Assembly (NCBI GenBank): GCA_030848705.1
Contig: CM061238.1
Span: 32,828,655 to 32,892,654 of the forward strand
Direction of reading: 5' to 3'
DNA from: Heracleum sosnowskyi
Taxonomy: Eukaryota; Streptophyta; Magnoliopsida; Apiales; Apiaceae
Length of the DNA: 64,000 nucleotides
How positions within the stretch are numbered: the first letter of the stretch is position 1; every line of letters starts with the position of its first letter. The notes under the pieces were generated by a model. The model was not told the origin of the DNA, did no database searches, and saw only the letters and a list, made by a program, of their open reading frames with translations. The position numbers and the translations under genes were made by a program. Shown piece after piece: positions 55,326 through 64,000 of the stretch.

Positions 55326-58300
55326 GGTAAAAGGAAAAATGTGTTAGTCATGGATAGTGGATGTTCTGTGCACATGACTGGAAACAAAGCCCTGTTATCA
55401 GAATATGAGGAAAAAGCTGGCCCAACTGTGTCTTATGGAGATGGCAACATTGGACAAACCTTGGGATATGGCAATATAATCATTGGAAATGTCATCATTG
55501 AAAAAGTAGCTCTAGTGAAAGGACTAAAACACAACTTGTTGAGTATTAGTCAAATCACTGACAGAGGTTATCATGTCAATTTCTATTCCACACATTGTGA
55601 AGTAGTCAGTAAAGCAACAGGGAAGATAGCACTAACTGGCTACAGGCATGGTAACATATATGAAGCCAACATTCTCTCAGATACTGATGGCTCCCCCACA
55701 TGTTTCATCAGTAAAGCTTCAGTAGATGAAAGTTGGAATTGGCACAAGAAGCTTTCTCATCTCAACTTCAGCAACATCAATGAGTTGGTTAAGAAAGAGT
55801 TAGTAAGAGGATTACCTAATGTCTTATATACACCTGATGGACTCTGTGATGCATGCCAAAAAGCAAAACAAAGAAGGACATCATTCCAGAGTAAATCAGA
55901 ATCCTCTATTGAAGAACCATATCACATGCTACATCTTGATCTGTTTGGTCCAGTCAACATCATGTCCATTAGTAAGAAAAGGTACACTCTTGTAATTGTT
56001 GATGAATATTCTAGATTCACCTGGGTGTATTTTCTGCATAGAAAAGATGAAACTCCTGAAGTTCTGTTGGATCATGTGAGGATGATTGAGACAACCACAA
56101 AGTACAAAGTCAAGATACTGAGAAGTGATAATGGTACTGAATTTAAGAATTCAAAGATGGAAGAGTTCTGCAAATACAAAGGAATCATTCAACAATTCTC
56201 TGCTCCTGGCACACCTCAGCAAAATGGAGTAGTAGAAAGGAAGAATAGAACTCTTATTGAAGCTGGCAGAACTATGTTGGAAGAAGCTAAATTACCTACA
56301 TATTTCTGGGCAGAAGCAGTCAACACAGCATGCTATACACAAAATCTCACATTGATAAACAGGCATGGTGTCACTCCTTATCAGTCACTCAAAGAGAAGA
56401 AACCAAGTCTGAAGCATTTGCATGTGTTTGGCTGTAAATGTTTTGTTCTCAGAACTCATCCTGAACAGCTAGGGAAATTTGAAACAAAGGCTGATGAAGG
56501 AATATTCATAGGTTATCCTACATCAAGAGCCTTCAGAGTTTTTAATTTGAGAACAAGAACTGTCATGGAGTCAATACATGTATCTTTTGATGATAAGAAG
56601 ATAACTGGAATCATTGAAGACTCGCATGATAGATTGTTATTTGAAAATGAAGCTTCCAAGGAACCTGAAGAAAGTGAATCAGAAGCTGTCCATTCATCCA
56701 GTACTGACGGGTCACCAAATCCTGATGACTCACCAGGTACTGATGGTGCTAATACTAATGATGCAAACAACAGTGATACAACTAGTAGTGCTAATGTTGA
56801 GGGGGAGCAACGGCATTCAACTACAAGTTCAGAGTCAACTCAATCATCAGGACAGAATTCTTCAGATACTGATTCAAGTGAAGATCCTGATAACACATCA
56901 GGAGGGCATAGCAATAATTCAGGGAGAGCTTCAAATCAATCAAATTCTTTCAATCAAGATAACACCAATCCAGGGGGAGCATCTACTTCAAGAAACAATT
57001 TGACACCAACAAGGAAATGGACAAAAGATCATACTCCTGATTTGATAATTGGAGATCCTGATGCAGGTGTTCAAACAAGAAGTGCAACTCAGAATGAATG
57101 TTTATATAATAACTTTCTATCCAAGGAGGAGCCTAAGAAAGTTGAAGATGCACTTAAAGATGCTGATTGGGTTACGACAATGCAAGAAGAACTGAATGAA
57201 TTTGAAAGGAATGAAGTCTGGAAACTGGTACCAAGACCAAAGAATAGATCAATTGTTGGTACAAAGTGGATTTTCAAGATCAAGACTGATTCTGATGGAG
57301 TCATTATCAGAAACAAAGCTAGACTAGTTGCAAAGGGGTATTCCCAACAAGAAGGAATTGACTATGATGAAACTTTTGCTCCTGTTGCAAGACTAGAAGC
57401 CATCAGGATATTTCTTGCTTATGCAGCACATAAGAAATTCAAGGTTTTCCAGATGGATGTTAAAAGTGCTTTCTTAAATGGTGAACTGGAGGAAGAAGTT
57501 TATGTTGAACAACCTCCTGGTTTCATTGATCCTAAATATCCAGATTATGTCTACAGACTGGATAAGGCACTTTATGGACTAAAGCAAGCTCCAAGAGCAT
57601 GGTATGAAACCTTAGCTCAATTCTTACTGGAAAGTGGATTCAAAAGAGGTGCAATTGATAAAACTCTATTTTATTTGAATCATGGTAAGGAGTTGCTGTT
57701 AGTTCAGATTTATGTTGATGATATCATTTTTGGGTCAACAAACAATAAGCTGTGTGAAAAGTTTTCCAAGCTTATGCAGTCAAGATATCAAATGAGCATG
57801 ATGGGAGAAATGAGTTACTTTCTGGGTCTTCAAGTTAAACAGACTGATGAAGGGATTTTTTATTAATCAGTCTAAATACACAAGGAATTTACTGACAAGG
57901 TTTAACATGCAAGACAGTACTCCTGCTTCAACTCCCATAGCTACAGCTACCAAACTTGATCCTGATCAAGGTACTGAGGTAGATGTAACTCACTACAGAG
58001 GAATGATTGGATCTTTATTGTATCTCACTGCAAGTAGACAAGATATCATGTTTGCAACCTGTCCGTGTGCAAGATTTCAAGCAAAACCTAGAGAACCCCA
58101 TCTGATTGCAGTCAAAAGAATTTTCAGATATCTCAAAAGCACTTCTTCACTTGGCCTTTGGTATGCAAGGGAATCAGATTTTGGGTTGTGTGGTTATTCA
58201 GATGCTGATTTTGCAGGATGCAAAATAGACAGGAAAAGTACTTCAGGAAGTTGTCAGTTTTTGGGTGGAAGACTAGTTTCATGGTTCAGTAAAAAGCAGA

Positions 58301-58659
58301 AATCTATTTCCACTTCAACTGCAGAAGCTGAGTACATTGCTGCAGGAAGTTGTTGTGCTCAGATAATGTGGATGAGAAATCAGTTGTTAGATTATGGCCT
58401 GTCATACTCAAAAATCCCTATTTATTGTGATAACCAAAGTGCTATTGCAATGACAGGAAATCCAGTTCAACATTCTCTTACTAAACACATCAGTAATCGA
58501 TATCACTTCATAAGAGAACAAGTTTTGGAAGGAACAATTGAACTTCACTTTGTTCCTACTGATCAACAACTAGCTGATATATTCACCAAGCCACTACCTG
58601 AAGCTACTTTCAATAAATTGGTGAATGAACTTGGAATGATGAACTTTGAGAATTTCTGA
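55320..58659 (+). CDS. SIRE-3 Pol: protease, integrase, RT, RNase H (one frameshift)
   Basis: Pol follows gag in the same frame after TAG. The protease site is MDSGCSVHMTG (about residue 12). The integrase zinc finger runs HKKLSHLNF to CDACQKAKQ, with core D in HLDLFGPV, D in SDNGTEF and E in NGVVERKNRT. A Ser/Asp/Asn-rich linker is followed by reverse transcriptase with AFLNGELEEEVYVEQPPGF and YVDDIIFGS (about residue 800). At 57856-57861 a run of six Ts stops the frame (GIFY-stop); with five it would continue. RNase H lies in the shifted frame (YSDADFAG, STAEAEYIAAG, YCDNQSAIA, LADIFTKPL) to 58659. The extra T may be a real mutation or an assembly error. Confidence 0.9.
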
Positions 58660-59160
58660 GGAAAAGCTACAGAGAGGAAATCCTGATAACTGTCAAATCC
58701 TGATGGTTATTCAGAAAGGTATGTATCTTTGATCAAATCCTGATAGGACTCAATCCTGACAGGAAATCAATTGGTCAAATCCTGATGCTCAGATGTTGAA
58801 GCTGGTATGAAAACCAGAGGTTCTATGCTAATTTGTCATCAACACTCCTGGTAAACTCTGGACAATTAGATTATTACTTAGTCTTTGATTAAGTTTTCAG
58901 TCTTAATTATCAATTTCAATTTCATTATTAACAGAGTTTACTATTCGTCATTTTATATGTCAATATCAGTGTTACTAACAAATTTTGCAGGCCAGTACAG
59001 AAAAAAAAAAACAGCACTTATCAGGATTGTCAAAATAAATTTTGTTTTTTAAATAAAATTTTATTTTACTTCATATTAATTTTTTTTTCCTGATAAGGCA
59101 AATGGTTTCATAGGAAATGCTTTTATTTCTGATGAGGTTAGGTTTTTCTTACAAAAGAAA
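58660..59160 (+). other. Spacer between pol and ORF3 of SIRE-3
   Basis: Non-coding, 500 bp. It holds five AATCCTGA words in 58680-58790, then AT-rich sequence with a poly-A run near 59000 before the ORF3 start. Confidence 0.7.
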
Positions 59161-62100
59161 ATGCCTACTCGTTATGGTTTAATTTCTAATGCTATGGGGC
59201 AAGGCCAATCACACCTTGTTCCTAACCCAAGCATTCATCCTAAACAGTCTAAACAGTCAACTGCCACCTCTAATGTCTCTCAAAAGACTTTAGTTGTAAA
59301 AGCAAAGAAGTCAGCTAGAACTGATGTGTCAGGAAGGCAATCAGGTTCAAAGGATTTTTCCTCTACACCTATCACTAAAAAGAAGTTACAAGGGGGTGTA
59401 CAAGGGGTCCTGGTGAAGAAAGCTGCAAAGGGAGGTGAGGCTGTTTCTGTTAAAAAAAAATTAGTTCTCAGGGATGAAACTGATTCAGAGGATGAATTAC
59501 CTATATCCTCTGTTATGAATGTGAACAAGGAAGTTGCTGATACTGCTACTAAAGCTGTGGTACCTTCATCAAAACCACAAAAGACAAGGAAATTATCAAA
59601 GAGCAGGTATCATATTCCTTTGACAGTGCAAATGAAGGATACTGATATTCAGACATCAAATCCTGATGTTAGTATTCCTGATGCAGCAACAAAAGTTGTC
59701 TCTCTATCAGACTCTCCAGCCTCTCCATCTCAGATTAGAGAAATTTCTTGGGAGAAGGTTTCTACAACTGCTTCCTTGGTTGGTCTTACACCTACATCAA
59801 AGAAAAAGAGGAATGCAGAAGAGTTAGTCTATCAGAGACAGAAGAAGCTGAAAGGATCAAGCCCACAAGAACCTGAATTTCAGAGTAATTCAGCAGCTAC
59901 TGTTGATCCTGCCACACAAGAACCACTCAATCAAAGTTTGGGTGAAGGCTTAGCTAGTGGAATGGTCACACAAGAACCATTTTCTCAAAGGGAGAATGAA
60001 GACATCAACATTCCAGCTACACAAGAACCATCTTCTCAAAGTGAAGATGCAGGCAAAGCTACAGCTTCTGTTGAAAGATTGGTCGAGAACATTGTCAATG
60101 AGGGAAGCACACAAGAACCTTTAACTCAAAGTGTTGAAGCAGATTCTGAACCTCAAGCTCCACAAGAACCATTGGTAGCAAATACTGATGCAAGCATATC
60201 AAATCCTGACGATGTTCATCCTGACGCTAGTGGTGCTCCTGATAATGAACCTATTTTGATACAGCCACTTCGTTCAAGACCAATGGATCATCCTATCTCA
60301 GAACCACAGGATAAACTGAAAGGTATTGATATTCCTGATCCTGATATTACTCATGATACTGCTGATGATACTTCTGATGATAGTGATGATGATAATGAGA
60401 ATAGAAAAGAGAAGGAACAGCTTGCTACAGCACTCAAGATTAGTCTTGGAACTAATTTTGGTTCATCAAGTACATATATGGCTAGCAATGCTTTCACTGG
60501 GAAAGATCAGAGACAACATTTTTCTATTCCTTCCTTTGATCCTGCAGAGGCATTTAGACAGAATGAATGGAACAATTCATGGCACCAATCTGATGAATCT
60601 ATCAGTTTTTCTTCTGCTATTGAACATGCCTATAATGCAGTGAAATCTATAGAGAATCAAGACTTGAAGAATCATCTGAAGGCTACTACTCTGTTATCCA
60701 AAAGCCTGAAAAGTGAGATTGATTCTATCAAGGGTTCAACTGAAAAAGTGAGGACTGATATCTTTAATAATTTTACAAAGGTGCCTACTACTTTACAACT
60801 GAGGGTAGTGGAATCCCAAGTGAAATCTGTTGTTTCAGAACAAACCTCAATCAATCAAAGAATTGATTCTCTGGATACTAAGGTAACTGAAATTCAAGCC
60901 TCTCTTTCCTTAATTTTGCAATTATTGTCAAATCCTGATGTCAAAAAGGGGGAGAAGGTTATTCAGACAAAATGTACACCTGATCTAGTATTAAGAAATA
61001 ATGATGATGATACTGGAGATGATGGTGGTGACAAAGTGATACAAGGAAAAACCTCTGATGCTGATGCTGTTGTTATGAAGACAATCCAAACTTCTCAAAG
61101 TCAAACAACGCAGTCAACTCATGTTTCTGATTCTGGAGTTAAGACAGTAAGAACATTGGTGCAATCTCAGATCCTGACGGAAGATCAAATCCTGACACCT
61201 GGTCATGGACACATTCTTGCTACAATTCCTGAAGGTGATGAAGATGTAATTATTGATAATCCTGAAGATGCATCAAATTTATTCCAGAAGTTTTCTACAA
61301 AAGATGGTAGAATTGTTACTCTTTATCACACTGATAAAAAAGTTCAACAATTATTTGCCAGAAAAGCACTCTCTACAGCAAGTGAAGAATATCCAGATCT
61401 CTCACATGAAGAATTCTTGAGACTACAGAGAGAGACAATGGAAAGCTATACTGCTCCTGCTAGAGGTAGAGGAAGCAGAGGTAGGAGAGGTGCTAGAAAA
61501 AGTAAAAGAGGTTCTTCAACTCAAACAGTACCTAAACAGACAAGGTCTAGAGGGTTAAGAATTGAAGAAATTCCTGAACCTATTCAAACTCTAGTAGTTC
61601 CTGACAGATCTACTTTTGGTGATGATGGAATTGTTGAAGAAGAACCTGAATTGAGAAGAAAGTCAAGTAAATCAACTCTCAGCAATACAAATCAAATTGA
61701 AGATTCTAATCCTAACAATATTCAAGATCCTGACGAATCTGAAATTCTGCAAGAGGTTGATTTGATAATCATATCTACTGTTGTTGATTGTCACAACAAA
61801 GAAGTAGATGAAGAAGAAGAAGCCAGAAGAAGAGATATTACAAAAAGAACAAATGAAGATTTCAATCTCTATCTACAAAGGCTTAAAGTTTCAAATGAAA
61901 GAAAATGGAGAAATTCAAGCAGACAAGAATCTTTACTTGAAAGAAGCTACGCTCATGAAAAGGAGAAATACAAGAAGTGGAAACATATTAGCACATTAAG
62001 TTGTGATACACCTATCAATTTTCAGTCTGGTGGAATTATTACAAGTGCTTCAAGTGTTGTTGATTTGTCTGATATGGCTAGATCAAAAACACTCTGGTTA

Positions 62101-62811
62101 AAGATGTTTTCGAATCTGAAGCAATTGTCAAGTAATTCAAGAGGAGGTATTGGACACAGAGATGGTGAATATCTGAATATGTCATATGTTGATCCTTACT
62201 CCTTGACAGAAATTGGAGGTACTTTAACTTCTGAAAACCTGAACAATTTATTAGCTGTTGATATAGTTATAGATTGTCATGATGGTTTTGAAAAGAAAGA
62301 AAAGCTTCTGTACTTCATGAAAGATGGTAGTGTGAAGATTTTATCTATTCAAGATCTGCTGATGAAAACTACACAGGAACTGAAATATGTTCACTATCTG
62401 TTAAGATGGAAGAACCAAGTGTACAAAGTATGGGCTGACATGATTTTGTCAACTATAAGAAGAAGACTGGATGGAAACAGTAATTTCGATGGTAATTATA
62501 TTCCCATGTACTTAAATCAAAGAGGTCAGGATGTGGAAATGCAAAGGGGTACTGCTGTTAAAGAAGTAAATTTTGGCATGACTCATCTTTCTCTCAATCC
62601 TGATGGGAAGGAAATTGCTTATCTTTTGCTTGAAGAGCACAGTCTACAGAGAAACTCCATACAGAATCTCAGAGCAGCTATCTACCAGATTAATGAGGAA
62701 GATGAAGAACTCAGAAATCTTAAGGAAAGACTGATTCAAATTCTTGAAGAAAAAGAAGAAAGTTTATTATCCAATTTCTTGAAGATGAATCTGTTCTATC
62801 AAAAAGCTTAA
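59161..62811 (+). CDS. SIRE-3 ORF3 protein, 1216 aa
   Basis: Starts MPTRYGLISNAMGQGQSHLV. It lacks the folded N-terminal domain of the SIRE-1 ORF3 and opens directly in a low-complexity region. Residues about 250-345 have five imperfect copies of TQEPLxQS. An acidic patch (DDTSDDSDDDNE) and a helical region with coiled-coil potential (about 470-600, SIEHAYNAVKSIENQDLKNH) follow. An Arg/Gly/Lys-rich stretch (ARGRGSRGRRGARKSKRG) could bind nucleic acid. The C-terminal half has coiled-coil and charged segments ending LLSNFLKMNLFYQKA. No signal peptide or membrane span is visible. Its position matches the SIRE 'env-like' ORF, but an envelope role is not supported here. Confidence 0.8.
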   Translation: MPTRYGLISNAMGQGQSHLVPNPSIHPKQSKQSTATSNVSQKTLVVKAKKSARTDVSGRQSGSKDFSSTPITKKKLQGGVQGVLVKKAAKGGEAVSVKKKLVLRDETDSEDELPISSVMNVNKEVADTATKAVVPSSKPQKTRKLSKSRYHIPLTVQMKDTDIQTSNPDVSIPDAATKVVSLSDSPASPSQIREISWEKVSTTASLVGLTPTSKKKRNAEELVYQRQKKLKGSSPQEPEFQSNSAATVDPATQEPLNQSLGEGLASGMVTQEPFSQRENEDINIPATQEPSSQSEDAGKATASVERLVENIVNEGSTQEPLTQSVEADSEPQAPQEPLVANTDASISNPDDVHPDASGAPDNEPILIQPLRSRPMDHPISEPQDKLKGIDIPDPDITHDTADDTSDDSDDDNENRKEKEQLATALKISLGTNFGSSSTYMASNAFTGKDQRQHFSIPSFDPAEAFRQNEWNNSWHQSDESISFSSAIEHAYNAVKSIENQDLKNHLKATTLLSKSLKSEIDSIKGSTEKVRTDIFNNFTKVPTTLQLRVVESQVKSVVSEQTSINQRIDSLDTKVTEIQASLSLILQLLSNPDVKKGEKVIQTKCTPDLVLRNNDDDTGDDGGDKVIQGKTSDADAVVMKTIQTSQSQTTQSTHVSDSGVKTVRTLVQSQILTEDQILTPGHGHILATIPEGDEDVIIDNPEDASNLFQKFSTKDGRIVTLYHTDKKVQQLFARKALSTASEEYPDLSHEEFLRLQRETMESYTAPARGRGSRGRRGARKSKRGSSTQTVPKQTRSRGLRIEEIPEPIQTLVVPDRSTFGDDGIVEEEPELRRKSSKSTLSNTNQIEDSNPNNIQDPDESEILQEVDLIIISTVVDCHNKEVDEEEEARRRDITKRTNEDFNLYLQRLKVSNERKWRNSSRQESLLERSYAHEKEKYKKWKHISTLSCDTPINFQSGGIITSASSVVDLSDMARSKTLWLKMFSNLKQLSSNSRGGIGHRDGEYLNMSYVDPYSLTEIGGTLTSENLNNLLAVDIVIDCHDGFEKKEKLLYFMKDGSVKILSIQDLLMKTTQELKYVHYLLRWKNQVYKVWADMILSTIRRRLDGNSNFDGNYIPMYLNQRGQDVEMQRGTAVKEVNFGMTHLSLNPDGKEIAYLLLEEHSLQRNSIQNLRAAIYQINEEDEELRNLKERLIQILEEKEESLLSNFLKMNLFYQKA

Positions 62812-62908
62812 AACAGATAAGTTGTTTCTGAAGATACTTGTACATTTTGATACATGTTTTTGACATCATTGAATATTTGGAATCTATACTTTATTTCACA
62901 AAGTATGA

Positions 62909-62921
62909 GATTGGGGGAGAT
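62909..62921 (+). promoter_or_regulatory. Polypurine tract of SIRE-3
   Basis: GATTGGGGGAGA immediately before the 3' LTR. The same core tract precedes the SIRE-1 LTRs. Confidence 0.8.
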
Positions 62922-63530
62922 TGTTAGATCAGAATTCAATGATCGTCAGAAGCTAGACTCAACTGATCAGGATTGCTGACGTCATCAGTATTGCATGGTC
63001 ATCAGTATTTGATCAAGCGTCAGTATCTTATTGATCATCAGGATTCCTACTCAGACTATGATCAGGTTTGATCATCAGGACTTGAAGCTGATCAGGATTC
63101 CTACTTCGAGTTATATTTGGAGTCTAGATAAACATGGAAGTTTATTCTATTTGTTCCTGGTTTGTAGAATGCAGCTATCGATTAAAGATATGTTTCTATC
63201 TTTGTTATGATTAGGACTTATCTTGTTATTGATAGAGAAGCTGTGTGCACTATATAAACACAGTTTTGGTTTCGATTTATGTATTCATTCGAGAGAGAAC
63301 ATAATCGGAGAGAAGCTCTTAAGAACAGAATTTCTTGAGAGAGTTTTTGTAAGCTAGCAGCTCTTAAGAACATCAGAATTTCTTAAGAGAGTTTGTAACA
63401 GTTTTATATCAAAGTTAATAAAGCTGTTATTGTTATTGTTATTGATCTTTCATATTTGTGTTATATAAAGTCGAGAATCTTATACAATTGTATTCAACCC
63501 CCTTCTACAATTGTTATTTACTGGGCAACA
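62922..63530 (+). repeat. 3' LTR of SIRE-3
   Basis: 609 bp. I found no difference from the 5' LTR on reading both. AAACT follows as the target duplication. Confidence 0.95.
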
Positions 63531-64000
63531 AAACTCTCTATGAGTAACTACACACATATAGTTCAACTACAAACACCAAACAAATCAAAAAAAGTTAAAA
63601 TAAATAAGAGCACTTCAGTTAAGGTTTTCATGTTGAATGCTGCACACTGAGAAAATCTCCGATAAATTAACCTAACATAAATCATATACTGGTAATTCAA
63701 TATAAAGTCATAATACATGACATCATCCAAAATAATTTAATCAGATTACATATAGAGTTCGACTACAAACACCATATAAAATACAAAAATAGACATGTAT
63801 AAATTACCTTCAGTATCACTTGTTCCTACTTTCCTTTCTGTCGACATCTCTGTAATTAAACGTAAGGAGATTTGATGAATTTTCACTGAAAATTTTTATC
63901 AACCAAATCAGGGACTGCACCGTTGGTGTGTCCATTTTTCGTAGACGGTTTACATACCCGTTGGCAGTTTTGTGATTTCTGGACATTTCCTCAACTACAA
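63531..64000. other. Right flank, no gene seen
   Basis: Continuation of the DNA left of 52332. A 40-bp segment around GTTCAACTACAAACACCA (63555) recurs diverged near 63755. Nothing else is supported. Confidence 0.5.

Larger units (their letters stand above)
52333..63530 (+). mobile_element. Near-complete SIRE-type Ty1/copia element (SIRE-3)
   Basis: The 11.2-kb element has two 609-bp LTRs that read as identical, an exact 5-bp target duplication AAACT (52328-52332 and 63531-63535), a primer site, gag, pol, a long third ORF and a polypurine tract. The only visible lesion is one extra T in pol. Identical LTRs mean very recent insertion. Presence of gag, pol in copia order (protease, integrase, RT, RNase H) and a large 3' ORF places it in the SIRE/Maximus group. 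Confidence 0.95.

Noticed and set aside
57856..57861. Programmed frameshift in pol
   Set aside because: A six-T run sits inside the RT-RNase H region, where related elements read straight through, so a mutation or assembly error is more likely than a regulated site.
59161..62811. Calling ORF3 a viral-type envelope protein
   Set aside because: The position fits SIRE 'env-like' ORFs, but I see no signal peptide, fusion peptide or transmembrane helix.

Overview
This window is plant nuclear DNA, a eudicot by its gene families. It is almost entirely transposable elements nested in the remains of a few host genes. The plant signs are a FERONIA-like (CrRLK1L) receptor-kinase cluster, an RLCK-VII (PBS1/PBL-like) kinase split into exons, a BOU-like mitochondrial carrier fragment, and Tat-type Ty3/gypsy, SIRE-type Ty1/copia, Helitron, CACTA, hAT and SINE insertions. 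The species cannot be told from sequence alone. No host gene here looks intact, and no genuine rRNA or tRNA gene was seen.

Layout. (1) 1-5270: 3' half of a Tat-lineage Ty3/gypsy element: integrase end of pol, tandem repeats, a broken antisense extra ORF (aORF) and the 3' LTR. (2) 5594-7991: a minus-strand Helitron with a smaller plus-strand Helitron nested in it. (3) 9649-10424: pseudogene of a CrRLK1L-like kinase. (4) 10745-33512: one RLCK-VII kinase gene on the minus strand, recognisable exon by exon but blown apart by a composite SIRE retroelement (11931-24335), a long-TIR element carrying two abutting Helitrons (24592-29779), a small Helitron (30229-30585) and a CACTA element (31492-33420). 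(5) 33534-41045: two tandem CrRLK1L-like kinase pseudogenes, interrupted by a hAT-like MITE (33619-34091) and a 4.6-kb copia element (34958-39603), each with a clean target-site duplication. (6) 41164-43483: a Helitron with a large internal inverted repeat and a SINE, abutting a further Helitron end. (7) 43484-52332: sparse DNA with a frameshifted BOU-like carrier exon, a solo LTR with a 5-bp target duplication, and one unrecognised open exon. (8) 52333-63530: a nearly complete SIRE-type element with LTRs that read as identical, gag, pol (one extra T in a homopolymer) and a 1216-codon third ORF, flanked by the duplication AAACT.

The most unusual signal is that each SIRE family carries its own short DNA word, repeated in the LTR promoter region. 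In the two families with internal sequence, the word also recurs in the linker parts of gag, pol and ORF3, read in different frames: TCAACGGAAT in the 12-24 kb element and AAATCCTGAT in the 52-63 kb element. A solo LTR carries GACAGCAA in the same way. A second pattern is that several Helitron-like elements share a hairpin-CTAG end, internal tandem duplications and an antisense tRNA-like (A-box/B-box) module near the 5' end. All family calls come from reading motifs, without database searches.
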